In this document: piece by piece, positions 10,154-23,395 of the stretch
Layout: each line of letters begins with the position of its first letter
Numbering within the stretch: the stretch's first letter is position 1
NCBI GenBank assembly: GCA_011109175.1
Contig: RDEW01000048.1
Span: 147,445-211,444 of the forward strand
DNA: 64,000 bases
From: Dicyema japonicum
Lineage: Eukaryota > Dicyemida > Rhombozoa > Dicyemidae
Direction: 5' to 3'
Made by a program: the position numbers and the translations under genes
The notes under the pieces: model-generated
Databases searched by the model: none
What the model was told of the DNA's origin: nothing
Seen by the model: the letters and a program-made list of their open reading frames with translations, nothing else

Positions 10154-12577
10154 CTAGAACCGTCCTAAACGATTTAGCACGTGCTTTCCATATGTATATT
10201 TTTTCAACATATTTTCATTAGCCTGTATAATATTTAACATAATCGTCCGCTGGTTTTCATTCGAAACGTCAAACATTTTCTGTACAACGTAGTTTCCAAA
10301 CTGGTCCTTTATGAGGGCGCAAAACCTCAACGTTAAAGAAATAAGTACCCTTCTTCATCAGAAATGATTTCTTCCACGAGGAATTCACGTTCCACCGGAT
10401 TTGCATTCACAATACACTTTTCGACCACATTGCTGGCGAACTTGTGCTGAGAGAGCTCTATTAGACGGCCTTTCACCACTTTTATGATTTTTGATCGATC
10501 GGAAGGTTTCCCACGAAGGATCACGTGCTGAATGACATAATTCCCATATTGGTCCTTCATAAGCTTATCGGTATCTCTGTGGAGCTCTTCTAGAACACCG
10601 ATTGTCTGCCATTCAGGGCAGTACTCTAAAATCCGCTGAATCACTCGACAGCCGTATGAGTGAGTGGACAGATCGAAGACTTGGCCCTTGAACGAATTGA
10701 TTATAAAGTCCAAATGCAAAGAAGGAAAGCATTCTATACACTTTTGAACCACGTGGTTTCCATTCTGGTCTCGCACACATCGAATCACATGTCCTTTCAA
10801 CTCGTTGGCAATTTCCACTTGGAGATCTCTTCCAACACACTCCATGGCTTTCTGTACCACTCGACAGCCGTACATATGCAGAGTCAATCCCAATACTTCT
10901 CCGTTCAAATAGGAACATAGCCTCTCTTTATGCTCATCTGACCCAAATTCAAGGAATTTTTGGATAACGTAGTTACCGAACACGTCGGTCATCAGACTGG
11001 GATTATTCGACTTCAAACCTGTAAGCGGAGGAGGATACTTCGTTGAAAATCTCGTCCTTTTCATCCTCAGTGGCTTTCTCAAGTTTTTGTTGTATGAATC
11101 GTGACCCATGTTGATCCTTCGAAAAATCGACCACAGAGTTGCGAATGTCTCCCAGCTTGAGAAACGGCAGTCTGTTATTTCGATAGTCCTCAAGGAGACT
11201 ATTCTTGGGCGGCTCACTAAAATAACGATTTAATTATACAAATAATGCTTCATGCGAACGCTTTTATTATTCGTTCCACGTGGACTGTCTAATGTTGGCG
11301 AATATCCACCAGGAGGGTAGTTGCTTGGAGGATAGTCGTTTGGCACAGCCGGTCGTCCGTTTCCAGCTTCATTGTAATAATCTAATACTTATATAACAAA
11401 AAAGACACACATGACAATAGAATAAACTTAAAAAGCATACAACTGCGCTCAATTAAGCAAAAAAGTTGATCAAATCACCTAATATGCCCATTTGACTAAA
11501 ATAGTCTCATTTTAAAGGAAATTTACTAAGTGTCTCCTAGTATAGAATATGCACATCCATAGCAACCAGATTTATAAATGCAGACTATTCGGTCAAATTG
11601 TATATCAAACAGCTTAACTGTGCAATTCAAATGTGCAGTAAAGTTCATTTGATACGACTATGCCCCCTTAAACCTAGAATGAGTTGAGCGAATCAGTTAT
11701 TTCTAATTAAAATGCCAGGAAACTAATAAAGTCCCGTTTTAACAAGAATTAATGAATTTTTTATGAAGCCAGCTTAAATGCTCAAACATGCATTATGCAG
11801 TAACATAGTGAATATTAAAAAATAGCGAATAATAAATAACAATGCAATCTAACCACAAAACTTACCATATATATTATCAGTGTTGGGAATAGCCATGTAT
11901 GGCACATTTCTGTCGAGCCTTGACTTGTCTGAAAATTAGGTAAACGTGGTACCGTAATATGAATTCGCCCACATTCTATTTGAGTGGATAAATTCTCCGC
12001 CGGGATAATACATCCAAGAGTTCACGTAATTGGGGGGATATTCTCCCTTCATAATAATCAACACTCCCAACCCAAAAGGGATTCTGCGTTCTTGCTATGT
12101 CATAGGGAGGCATTTGTTCTCGAAAGAACGAAGGACACAATCTTGGAGGGAATCTGCTGTAAAAGTCAGGCATTCTGTCTCCTCTCGGGAAGTTCATTAA
12201 AGGAGGAGTAATCATCCCAGGATTATAAGGAGAAATCATCCCCGAATTCTACCACTGTAAAAGGAATTAACAACTGATGGGAATGAAGCGGGAGAATAAG
12301 TAGGTGAATATGGCACAGTTTGGTAGGGATTAATTTGATAGCCGTTGTTTAGGTTGATTTGCGAGAAATGGCCGCAGAGATTGTCAGTCTCTTGGCTCAT
12401 TCCACGAAATCTATTGGAGCCAAATTCAGGGAGTGGGGAGTCTTCAATTCCTGAAAAGGAGCTTGACTCCTTGGTAGAGGTGCTCTGACAGCTTGATTTG
12501 GGTTTGTCAATATGACTAAGAATGGAATGTTGATTATTATTGGTCTGAATATTTGAATTAACAAAATTCGATGCCAT
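10154..12577 (-). CDS. pum: Pumilio-family RNA-binding protein (PUF)
   Basis: Sequence-specific post-transcriptional repressor that binds 3'UTR elements. The predicted protein is 596 aa, with an Asn/Ser/Pro/Tyr-rich low-complexity N-terminus and a C-terminal Pumilio-homology domain. All eight repeats are present with these recognition triads: QHGSRFIQQ (S-R-Q), VFGNYVIQK (N-Y-Q), MYGCRVVQK (C-R-Q), QNGNHVVQK (N-H-Q), SYGCRVIQR (C-R-Q), QYGNYVIQH (N-Y-Q), KFASNVVEK (S-N-E), QFGNYVVQK (N-Y-Q). This is the canonical metazoan PUM code for UGUANAUA. Introns: 12249-12274, 12047-12071, 11929-11952, 11382-11865 (484 bp, an outlier), 11217-11239, 11011-11038, 10326-10348. The spliced length is exactly 597 codons including TAG at 10154-10156. 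The start is ATG at 12577, preceded by in-frame stops. A fragment of repeat 5 has been copied to 9650-9717. Confidence 0.92.
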
Positions 12578-14189
12578 TATTCGACATTAATAATAAATCT
12601 CCACAATAGGAACCTAAATTTAAATTAATAGCTATGTCATGGAAACAGGAAGGGGCATATAGGCTACAAATACAGCATTTGATTAAAACTTCTAGCAAAC
12701 TAGTTGGTTCCCTATAGAACACTAAGCATGTTTTAGAGAATATTTGTTTGGTATGTTGCGGTTTTGGTGCAATTTATATTTGGGACATTAAATTATCAGC
12801 GTACCTGGAGTTTATCTCAAATTATTAATCAGGTTTTATTATTTTTTTAATTTGAAACAAAATAATTAAATTAAAAAATATTATAATAAAATTAAATTAT
12901 AGCATTTTGGATGCTTTTCTAGGACTAAAAAATTAAATCTCATGTTTTATCAAACCGGATTTGGTTATTCATTTCTAGCTCCATGTGCCACAACGCTTAT
13001 TCCGAGGACTTTGGTTTTCTATTAAAATAATCAATTATTTAATCTATGAGAGAATTGATTAATTCGTAAAAATCTGACTGTTACTGCATTATTGAGCATA
13101 ATCTGGTAATGCTATTAATTTTTCTCAGAATTATTGTTAGATCTAGCCAATTATATTGGCTATGAGCATCTAATTAACTTAAATATCATAATATTAGTGA
13201 AAGGTCGAATTTTGTAATTTTAGTGGATTAAAAGCGTTTTGGATTATGTAACAGTATATATCGTTGATTCACTGTACAAACGTAAAAATAGCTAGCGTCA
13301 TAGTTCCATACGTGTTACACTAAATACATTGAAATCATGTCATTTCATTCCACTGGCTTTGTTAATTGATTATTTTTCTTCGATGACGAAGGTTTGAATC
13401 TGTTGGTTTTCTAGTGGTTTGTTGGATTTTTTGTAAACAAAGTCTCGTGCAATCTTTTGTACAAAATACTTACTTTTTTGATTCTATTTGGGTAATGGAA
13501 TCTGATATTTGAATATTGAATAATTATTATACCTTCGTCGATCGAACAGATTTTTACTTAGTTATGAATGACTTTCTCATCAGTGTATGGGTCCTTCTAT
13601 AAGCTCAGAGAATTTTCCGAGATATTTCTCTAAGATCGATGGAAACTCTATGGGGCATATACTACTTTTGGACATCGTGCCTCCAGATATGATATAGATA
13701 CTTACTTCACGCTGAATATGAATAGATATATAACTACACCACCTGTCCTTAACGGTGACCCATCAAAGATAAACTTAAGCGCGTCTGTTGTGGCTACCAT
13801 ACGACTTTACAAGATTATATAAACAATCAGACATTCAGCTTCATCGCTGTTCCTCTTCTGTTTCCATGACGACCAAAATACGAACCACCTATTCTCTTAT
13901 CCTGGTCCGCCTTCAATTTCCCCCATACAAGTTTCATCTTACTGATATAAATGAGCTTCATCTTTAAATTAAATTATTATAATAATAATGAGCTTCATCT
14001 TTTGGTTGTTACTTAAATTTCTTTCACTTGAAAAGACTGGGAGTAAATAAATTAACTAACAAATTATTAAATTAATTAAATTATCGATCTTTCCCCCCCA
14101 ATGCTTGACCACGCCGCAATCAAAAATAATGGCTCCGGCTTCATCGGTCTGTGTAGTCAAGAAACAAGGCGTTTCTTTCATTCAAGGCT
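12578..14189. other. Non-coding AT-rich stretch, no recognisable feature
   Basis: About 1.6 kb upstream of the Pumilio start. No ORF with family similarity, no repeat shared with other parts of the window and no RNA gene was recognised. Its position makes it the likely Pumilio promoter region. Confidence 0.4.
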
Positions 14190-14400
14190 AGAGGCCTCAA
14201 ATACACGAAATTTGAGCAAAAACCCACCCCTCTTCAAACTCTAATGAAAGATGATCGTCGTCTATTCAGGAAAGCCGTGGGTACTCTGGAGGAACATAAG
14301 AAAAACCTCTCGATCCTGTTGAGGCGTTCCGGGATCACTTAATTAGTTGGTTTACTCCTTCTTTCTTGGTGTTCCCTTTTCGGGGTTATTAAATAAATAA
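14190..14400 (+). mobile_element. LINE 3' end (C-terminal ORF plus shared tail), copy 2
   Basis: Over 90% identical to 2420-2640. One frame reads MKDDRRLFRKAVGTLEEH and continues to ...LSILLRRSGIT, stopping inside GGGATCACTTAATTAG. The tail is GTTCCCTTTTCGGGGTTATT then AAATAAATAAATT. High identity between two 5'-truncated copies suggests fairly recent retrotransposition. Confidence 0.72.
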
Positions 14401-14449
14401 ATTCTAGGTTCAATAATTTTCTTTGGCCGCGTGATTTCTCTTCCTTCTT

Positions 14450-14665
14450 TCTGGTGGCGTCATTGGATCCACCTTACTCCGGAGATGCCTGGCCGGGATT
14501 CAAAAGGATCCATCTATTCATTCACCGGGAGACAATTTCGCTTTCTGGCGACGAGTTATGGAATCGACCTCAGCTTCCCGGACAACGCTTTCTGGATCAC
14601 TGTGTTTGGAAAAGAGTTCTGCTGGAACGCGTCAGGGTCGCCTTGGTCTTTGGAATAATTTAATT
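14450..14665 (+). repeat. Dispersed repeat family B, copy 2
   Basis: Best-preserved copy: GGATCCACCTTACTCCGGAGA, CACCGGGAGACAATTTCGCT, GGAATCGACCTCAGC, CTGGATCACTGTG, ending CCTTGGTCTTTGGAATAATT. Both strands happen to be open over about 200 bp. It lies directly downstream of the LINE 3' end. Confidence 0.7.
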
Positions 14666-14989
14666 AATTAATCGACAGGATGTCTTCAAAGGAACTTAAA
14701 AACTTTTTGCAAGTGATTCCAATCATTATCTTTATTCACATTTTTCATTTTGAAATAAACAAGTCATATACTGAGTACAAATTCTCATATTAAAATTAAT
14801 AATTCTCACACTAAAAAACCATTTTATTCTCAAAACACAAGGTTTTTATTCTTAAACAGAAATTACTTATATAACTTTTTAAGTTATATGAATGAATACT
14901 CTCAATGAATTTAATTTCCCCCATCTATCTCCCAATCCTTGAGGTTTAAGACTATCTTTACACATTTCTTATATCAATTAGCCGGTTTC

Positions 14990-15300
14990 TCAACATTTAT
15001 TTCGTATCGCCCCTATGATAACTATAGATAGTAATGCTATAACTTTATTTTTGGGGACTTGAGGCTGCCGGATTTCCTGTCCAATTGGAGCCGCTTGGAC
15101 TTGCTCAAGCCAACCGAAAACCTGACGGAACCTTTCTTTTCCCATGGAAGAGTAATAAATACGTTGCTTGGGACGCCATCTGTGTCGATAGCCTCTCTCC
15201 TCCAACCTCTCAACGACAGTAACTGACCCAGATCAGCTTCAGAGAAGGCTGAGACCCTAAAAATAAAAAATACGCATATCTTGGAGGACAATTCATCTTC
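14990..15300 (-). other. Unidentified minus-strand ORF, probably repeat-derived
   Basis: Two overlapping minus frames of 71 and 84 codons are open here (…FSEADLGQLLSLRGWRRE…, then VFITLPWEKKG…). I do not recognise the product. The GC content is higher than in surrounding DNA and no short introns can be placed, so a mobile-element origin is more likely than a host gene. Confidence 0.3.
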
Positions 15301-15389
15301 GAACCAGTGGCAGTCGAAACGACAGGAATAATTGGAGGCGGGTCACTGACCCTGCCAACTCGTTCATCACAAAAAAGAAAAACGATAGA

Positions 15390-15485
15390 AGAGAAAGGAG
15401 CTGGCAGTGAGCGAATTTCCTTGCAAATCGTAGAGGGAAATACGTTTTCAACTATGAGAGCAGCCAGCAGTTGCTAACTGTTAGT
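15390..15485 (-). repeat. Dispersed repeat family W, diverged copy
   Basis: On the minus strand CGTATTTCCCTCTACGATTTG then AAATTCGCTCACTGCCAGC resembles the family W core (CGTGGCTATTCCCTCTCAGGA...GAGATTCGCTCAAAA...CAGCAGC) seen at 34325 (-), 47925 and 60945. It interrupts the transposase relic at 15510-15850. Confidence 0.4.
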
Positions 15486-15509
15486 TTTTGCGTTTTTCTT
15501 CTGTTGTTT

Positions 15510-15850
15510 AATAAAGTTTGTAAATTAAATGTGAAAAATTTAGACTCGTCGATTTCCACGACTTTTGGTTCTATTAATTAGCAAAATAAATTTAAACGAT
15601 TGTTTTCGTCAAGTCCACCAAGCAACTGTGGGACTGTCTCGAACCATGTCTCGCATGTTTCTCGACAAAAGTTATTCCAGTCCACAACAGTTTTCTTGGA
15701 TATTTCGAGTTCGAAAGCTACTTCGTAAACGAGATGTTCCTCTCGCCCACATACACGTTAGCTCCAAAATTGTTCTAAGACTTAGATGGCTATTTAAAAA
15801 AATAACAAAGATGCACTACCTTCAAACCATGAGTGATTTCTGATGCTCGT
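15510..15850 (-). pseudogene. ISXO2-like (Merlin) transposase relic
   Basis: Minus-strand reading with frameshifts gives EVAFELEISKKTVVDWNNF, CRETCETWFETVPQLLGGLDE and then PKVVEIDESKF at about 15555. The helix-turn-helix plus 'DWxxFCRExC' followed by 'VEIDESKF' is the hallmark of the ISXO2/Merlin DDE domain; the Asp of EIDESKF is the first catalytic residue. The rest of the catalytic core is missing, replaced by the family W repeat at 15390-15485. Confidence 0.68.
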
Positions 15851-16639
15851 CCTTTTCGTATACTTTTTGCATTTCAATATATGTTTATCGACCACTTGAT
15901 TCAACACAAAAAAGTGACAATCTGCAGTAAATTGTGTTCCTTATCAAACGCTGTGCTGCACACCACTTTATGCATTCCTCCAGACTCTGTGTACCCAATG
16001 TTGTATTATATGTATCTCACATCTGACATTAAAACAGATTGATTGCCAAATACAACTGATTCATCAAGCCGTGCTGTAAATTTTGTTTTTCGGAGAAAAA
16101 TAATTAAGGAATATTGGAGATCTTCAATTCTTCTTCGCAATGTTTCGTTACTGAATGGAATATTTTTAGTACTTATAAAGATTCCCTCGTAGAATACTTT
16201 TTATAAACAATTCTACACAGGAAAGTACAACTCCCTCAGCAATCGAATGAGGATTACCTATATAAATTAAAATAAAGAAAAAACCAGTATTGGCGATAAT
16301 TTCTTTAATTATAGTTTTGGTTTAGGCTGCTAAAAATTCAATATTTTTCATGGTGATTGAAGATGCTTACGTTTTTCGTGTTCTAATAAGCAAGAAGGCT
16401 CATTAGAAAAATCCGCACCACATTGCAAAAACACGGTTTATAGGATCCTTTGGATTTTGAATAAAAATAACAATCACATAATTTTCTTACTTTTTTAACA
16501 GATCACATCAAAAAGTTGCACGCTTTGTTATTTAAATTATATAAAATAATTTTATTTGTAAATATATTTTAATTAAAAATCTTTAATTATTATTATCGTC
16601 CCTTGACTAATAAAACTGTCGGTCTTCATGGGTTGAAAC

Positions 16640-17240
16640 TGTAAGAAAAAAAATCTAGTGCAATGAGGTTTTTCGGTCGGAATGGTAAAGGAAATCAGAA
16701 AGACTCCGTATGAGGAATCAACATTGCGAGCTCCCTAAAGTATCTCGGAACAGCTTTTGAGAAATCTGGTAGCACATTGTGCGATTTTAAGCTCAAAAGG
16801 GAGACAGCCCTTATGCGATATTGTGTATGAGGAAATTGAGACTCGAAATGGATATGTTTTTATTTATTTTTTCATGTACGATTATTCCATCACTCCTTTA
16901 TGGACTGGATGGATGGTATTACACTGCGTACAAAGAGCGTTTTATCTTGCTTCTTAAAAAATCGAGGAGAGCAGGGATCAAGATTGTCCTACACAAATGG
17001 CTCGACGAGAAGCAAGATGAAAATGAAAATTTGCTAGTAATGTCGATAAGAGATGCAGCAGAAAAAAGAATGGTAAACTCCTAAAAAGAGATGCCGTCAT
17101 TGACTCGTATGTTGCAGCACAGAATAAACGATAAGAGGAATCTGAGAGCGCAGAGAAGAGTCCAAGCGTTTGCAGGACTTGTGGTATGAAGCCAAATAAC
17201 TCCCTCTTTAATTTTCCTTGCTAATAAAGTTGTTAAAGTT
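16640..17240 (+). pseudogene. LINE reverse-transcriptase C-terminal relic
   Basis: Fragments in several frames: SLKYLGTAFEKSG (about 16735), then IIPSLLYGLDGWYYTAYKER (16880-16940) and FILLLKKSRR. This order matches the end of LINE ORF2 proteins after the thumb ('YLG...', then 'IIPSLLYGLDGW'). It ends near CTAATAAAGTTGTTAAAG, a likely 3' end. Dead, with multiple frameshifts. Confidence 0.55.
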
Positions 17241-17569
17241 AAAAAGTTAAGGAATGAGAATAGCGATTATTCGAGGTTAAAATCCTAAAATGGAGAGAAA
17301 CAACACAGAAAAAACGAAACTGGGACTTAATACGAGGGTATTATCATTTAGGGTCCTATCTTTTACTTTTCTTGCACCCTCCCTTTTTTATCGACCCGCA
17401 GATTACGTACGAATCTGACTTTAATCTCTCATAAACCATCGATCCAACCATTTACTTCGTTGCGAACCGAACTAAGAAGCTTCTAGTCTAGATCCTCGCT
17501 CATGAAGAAGCGTGAACAATCAATTTAAATATCCAAGCAATATAAATTTACATTTCAAATTCCTCGAGA

Positions 17570-17815
17570 CAAGTGGTTAATTGGTAGGAAGGTTGATCTC
17601 TATTGTCTACATGGCTTCGTGATAGATGAAACCCCTTGTTTCTTTTTTTCGAACATGAACAAGGCGACCCATTCAGAAGTCATCGGGAACTCGAAGTTAT
17701 GAGTAACAGAAGTATCGGAAACACGTAGGTTTCAGGTTCATATCTTGTCCAGCTCATAATTGAAAGAACTCGAAGGATCATCCATCAGAAGCTGCACGTG
17801 TCAAATGACGGCTAA
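17570..17815 (+). repeat. Dispersed repeat family V, copy 3
   Basis: Starts GTGGTTAATTGGTAGGAAGGTTGA, then CGAACATGAACAAGGCGACCC, CATCGGGAACTCGAAGTTATG, AGGTTCATATCTTGTCCAGC and GAACTCGAAGGATCATCC. It lies directly downstream of the CTL gene, in the opposite orientation. Confidence 0.6.
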
Positions 17816-17903
17816 TATGATTCTACTTATTTACTAATAATTCTTCAAGCATTAATCATATTAAGGATAAACAAAACTTGTTAGTAAGGCGTAATTAATA
17901 ATC

Positions 17904-20446
17904 TCAATTTTTTGGAGATTCTGCAGGCTTGTTTTTCTTTCCGAGAATTTTCATCAAGTTTTTGCTCATGTAATAGGGTTTTTCCTGAGATCCGTCATTT
18001 TTTTCAAGATCATCCACTAAAATTGGTTATATATTCTGTACAGTAGCACAAAAATAGAGTCGCCACTCCTGTGCTGAATATTTCAAATATTGCTCGGCTG
18101 GTTATAAAAGCTACAAGTCCAACAACCTGAAATATAGTTATATCTTGAACATACCACTATCGGGACCACGGCATAACTTAATTGTCTGTCTCCCAAGCCG
18201 ATTGAAGCCTGAATACTCAGAATTTGACTGAACGTTGGAATAAACCACACATAAGCCAGTAAAACTAAGTCTAACTATATTTGACCACCCGTCAACGCTG
18301 TACTACCAAGGACACAGAAAACGATGATCATTTTGGCGAAAAAGTCAGCCACAAATTTTCTATAATTTTAAGTAAAATTACCCCATTATATTTCGTATTA
18401 TTAAAGAAAACGCGTTTTTAGCCGAAACGCAGAAATTCTTCCCATAAATCATCATCTGCTGATAAATTGTATTTAAAACCTGAATATACGCATTTTGAGT
18501 GAGGAACTTGAGGAACTTCTCAAGGCACCAAAAACAGCATCTCATAAGACTATTTTAAATTTTAAAGGAAATATTACCATAATAGTACCTGGATCACTTT
18601 GTTGTTATATTTTTTCAGTTTATAGGAGATGTACTCCAGAATAGCTCTAATAAACTTTACTATGGCGATAATAAGTGATCCAAATGCAATTGATCCGAGA
18701 TGGTATCTTTTCGTAAAAATAGAACGAGGTACCTCACTATTACCACAAAGGATTTGATTACGGGGGAAACTGGAATATCCTTTGGTTTGTTAAGAGCCCA
18801 GTAATATCCACTAAATGAGCCAGCAATGACACAAATATTGAAGCCATCGATGTACTGAATCAGCCAAAACCACATAAATAAGACATATGCAAGCAAATAC
18901 GGACGATATCTAAATCCCTTACTTTAGATTATACGTGGTGTCTCCATATGAGACAAAACGACATGCAGAGCCTGCTACCCCTGCAGCGGAAGCATTACAG
19001 TTTATCGAGTTCACAGCAGTTGCTACATTGTTTGTTATAGTCGTCCCGGTGACATTGGCATAGGTTTTGGATCCCATAGTTTGTAAATACCTATTTTATT
19101 TATCTCAGCAAATACCCAGCAATGGCAACACAGAAAATTGTAACGAGTAACATTTCGGCAACAGGAATCACTGTCCAGAAAAGGAGACCCCAAACGTAGG
19201 CCATTGCTCTGAAATTAATACTAAAATACTTTGATGTTTCTTTCAATAGTTGAATTGCTACTCTAATATTTTTCCAGCAACCGAGAATAACGAGCAATAA
19301 AATTGCCAAAAGTCCCCCAAGAACGCAACCAATAGTCAAATTTAAATTGTAATAATCTCCATATGACTTTACATTCGTTGTGAGAGATCCGGGCCACGCT
19401 TCAGCCCCGCTGTTTTTTAGTTGATTGTATCGAGTAATAAAAAAGTAAGTTCCTACGCGTTATCATAAAATTTACCAAATCCCAGGGCAACAATCATGGC
19501 TAACAGTCCAACTGCTATTATAACTCCTGCAAAGCATCTCAAGAGTATGACGAATATTAGAGCAATAAAAACAGAAACCACAAAAAATCTAAAAATTGAT
19601 TTTTAAAATAAACATTAATATATCATATTTTGTATTGATTATATCTCCCATAGCAGCAATGACCATTGTTTGTAACTTGGCATAAACTCCTTGAGAACTA
19701 AATATACTTGATGTGCATAAAACTTGGCTAGATTTTGAATGCTACTAACAGTCATGTTCGAACTACTTGAGAGGCTAACAGAAGAGCTTGTATTTCCCGT
19801 AAAAGTAGAAAGCAACATGGATGGAAGACATCTCTGATAAACTATCATAAATATATGACACATTCCCAACCGCTCGTGGACTCTAGCGTGAAAGTGGGAC
19901 ATTTTGAATTTGACACTATGGTGGAATACTAAAATAAACTATCACGACAAACTGTATCAGAATTAGTAGTATTCACGCAATATCCATTCGAGATGAAAGT
20001 TTGGAAATTTAAAGGAGTAAGGAAATCGTTGGTTGAAGGACAAGCGCTCACACAGACCTTATTGAATCGTTATTAATACCTGCGGCGTAGGACAGCCTTT
20101 TGTCAATATTAGAGGACCCATTTGAAGACAAGTAATGAAATTATAAAATAGTAGATATTTCTTATTTCTGCAATTATCAGGACTATCAAACGTGTAGTCG
20201 TATCCATTTCCATTATTGACCCCACAGATATTCCCCATCGAATCAGTTGGGTATATCAACTGCTTGATATCACCATAAAGGAAAGCTGATAATAAAACCA
20301 CTACAAACCGATTATTCCAACAGCGAATAAGCCAATCAAAAATATTACGAAAAGAATGAGGCACAAAATATCAGTACAGCCACTATGTTGACAAATTATA
20401 ACTACCGATTTTTCGATAAGCCAAATGTTTTTACTTTATTTGCCAT
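17904..20446 (-). CDS. Choline transporter-like protein (SLC44/CTL family)
   Basis: Multipass plasma-membrane transporter of the SLC44 family (choline/ethanolamine uptake for phospholipid synthesis). The start ATG at 20446 gives [20 protein letters not shown], the family N-terminus with CTD followed by TM1. Further landmarks are [29 protein letters not shown], a Cys/Asn-rich extracellular loop, TM segments around [54 protein letters not shown] and the C-terminus [14 protein letters not shown] (TGA 17904-17906). Verified introns: 20383-20405, 20286-20308, 20058-20079, 19916-19939, 19834-19859; others downstream were not all placed. Closest in layout to vertebrate CTL2/4/5. All frames needed are open once tiny introns are removed, so it is probably functional. 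Confidence 0.87.
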
Positions 20447-23150
20447 TCCAACTATAAAAAGTAAATTATTGACATTTAATTGATTGAATGATTAAACATA
20501 TGGGAAAATAATAACATCAAATATGGAAGCAAACCTTTAAATTATGGAACCGGTGATATATCGGAATATATATGTATTTTACTATGACGACGGTTAATAA
20601 AAATCAATACTAATATTTTATCAATAAAAAATGAAGCCATTAAAAAGAAATTATTTGTTGTTGAAATTTATATAAAATATTGAGCCATAACTATAACCAA
20701 AAATTTCACCAAAATTTAACGAGTTAAATGTTTTCATGGTAATCAATATTACGTATAATCTTGATATTTAAAACCTCAAATTAAAATTATCCATTTCAAT
20801 GATTTTTTACATTAGCATTAACTCTAAAACAAAGTGTTAAAAGTGGGTGATAAGGGTACTATGAGTCTTACTGTAGCTTGGACTTTCCTCAAACGTCTCT
20901 TTCCATCATTTAGTAATTTACACGTACTCGCTCATGGAAGTCCATAGTTAGACTCCCTTGTAAGAAATTCCCCATCATTTTTTGATTGAAGTTTTTAAAT
21001 AAGTCTACTTTAATCACAGAATTTGTCAAAGTAGATAATTATTATTACACACTTGAAAGTAGTCAAGTGTGCCTCTGTTAATTTTCAACAAGCTTAGTTT
21101 ATTATTAAACATAAACAGTAAACGACTACTGGCTGGTCTCAGAATTGAGAACGCATTCCCTGACGATTCGTACGGAAATGCTCTCATGAGCCAGGTTTAA
21201 CAACGTTGATATTCCATGGATAAATTTAATTTGAAGTTATTTAAATTTGTAAATAATGGATAATTTTGACACCACCGTTATTCAGATTATCGTTAGACGT
21301 GTAAAAGTCACTCAAGATTATCTGTCTACCTGCCTATCGTGTAAATCAGTAATTATTTTATCAAAATGTATCGCTGTTATTACGCTTACTCGTGCTCTCC
21401 CTCATAGTTAATAAATAATATTAGTTAATAATTTTATCAAATGTTCGCAGTTATATTTATGAAACTAAGATGACATCGTGTTGGTAGATATGCAGCTTTA
21501 GACCCAATTCAAATTAAGGAAAAAACCGGGAACATTTCTTTCACGATGTGTCAATAAATTAAACAAAATCAATGAAGACATAGATGGTCGATAAATTCTC
21601 AAGGGATACCACTGCTTTAATTTATGTCGAAACGGAGGTCCTCTACTTGCTTTGAAAATACTTTCCTTACATACTAGATAATCGATAATGGGGACGATTT
21701 GCACACTGGTCTCGATATTTAAGTCAAAGCGCCTTAGAATTGCCATCTTTCGATGCAATTCTCGGTGTTTCGTGGTAGCTGGGACCTGTTTTCTTTTCTA
21801 TCGTTTAATAAATTGTTCGATTTATGAGTCTTTTCTTATTCTAGGACCAGTTGACCTAGTGGCTGATTGATCGGAGGGTTTAGCTATTGATGTAGTTCTG
21901 ACTAGGGAGGAGAATTATTCATACCCTCGGTGATCAAATTCGGATTCTACGAAACATCCCAGATACTGAGTCCTCTCATTAACGAAAGAAAACAATCAAG
22001 GATATCAGAACCCTTGGTATTAACACTAAAGCCATCAGAAGCCTTGGTATCAACAAGCTTCTGGAACATATTCCACCTATTGCTGTTGGAAGCAAAACTT
22101 CCCCAAAGCGGGAAATTCATATCCACTTGGCGCGCCTACGTTGTGGTTACCACATAGATTTAAATTCATATCTTTACAAGATTGAACAATAGTCCTCTCC
22201 ACTATGCCCATCATGATTTTCTTGACGATTAGTAGGCGGGTCACCTGTTTTTCTTATCCGGCTCCACCTTCGAGTTCTACACAGAACCAAATATACCAGT
22301 CGGATCTCGTCCACTCTTGGTGTAACGTTTTTCTTAGCCACCCGATCCTTTCACTCAAGAGGACCGGGGGAAAATAAATAAATAATAAAATAGGAAAATT
22401 TTTATCAAGCAAAAGTAAAAAAATGTGTTGTTGTGGTGGAAAAAGCATCTCGATGGAAAGACAAAAACATGGATTCAGTGAAAATCAATTCCAGCTTTTT
22501 CCATCCATTTGTATTACTTCGGTTAATTTGTACAATCCGCCGGTTTTGCTGTTTAATAAATACTAGGAAGCGTGGAATCCACCGCTCTGGTTGTGGAGAT
22601 TTCTTCACCTCGGTACATAAATATCGACAAGGGAACCAAGGTTTTTGGATTTCAAAGACTGGCGGATTCCAGAGGAAAATTGTAATTTTATATGAAATTT
22701 ACATAATGTTAAGTGGAAAAAATCGTTAAGAGCTGGAATTCAAGAAGAACTATACAATTGCTTTTAAACAAATCCATTCTATTAGAGGTTCCCAAAACAT
22801 AAACTATATAATCAAATTTGGAAACAGGAGGATAAATTCAATAACAATTGGATATGGTAAATAATATGAAATACAAAATATGTAAAATATCTTCAAATAA
22901 ATTATAAACTTCCAAAATATATACCTTCAAATATTAAATTTAAAAATTAATTGTCTAAAATTAAGAAAATTGACCCATAGACAAAAATACTGAATACACT
23001 AACCACAACAGACATCCACACCACGTTAACACATGTGAGTACTTTTTTATTTAATTTAATTATGATAAATATATTATTTATATAATTTAATTTAGATATA
23101 ATTTTAACCTCAAAACCATCCATGATATGATGTAGTTAATTCTTAGCTGC
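20447..23150. other. Non-coding stretch upstream of CTL
   Basis: About 2.7 kb of AT-rich DNA. I see no protein-family match. A possible LINE-type 3' end with tail is at 22180-22395 (GGACCGGGGGAAAATAAATA...). The remaining ORFs are short and unsupported. Confidence 0.4.
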
Positions 23151-23395
23151 GTGGCGGTATCCACCTTACTCAGAAGACGCCTAATGCCTTGCTGGCATCT
23201 AAAAGAATCCAAACTATTCTTTTCATCGGGAGATAATTTCGTTCCCTGGGGACGAGTTCTGGAATCGTCCTCAATCCGCGGACAATGTCCTCTGGATCAC
23301 TGTTCTTGGGTGAAGGTTCTGCTGGAAGGCGTCGTGATCAAGGAATTGTTAGTTTGGATTTAGCCTTGGTCTTTTGAATAATTATTATTTATGAG
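23150..23395 (+). repeat. Dispersed repeat family B, copy 3
   Basis: CCACCTTACTCAGAAGACGCC, TCATCGGGAGATAATTTCG, GACGAGTTCTGGAATCG, TGGATCACTGTTCTTGG, then GTGATCAAGGAATTGTTAG and CCTTGGTCTTTTGAATAATT. Same orientation and tail as copies at 7655 and 14450. Confidence 0.68.
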
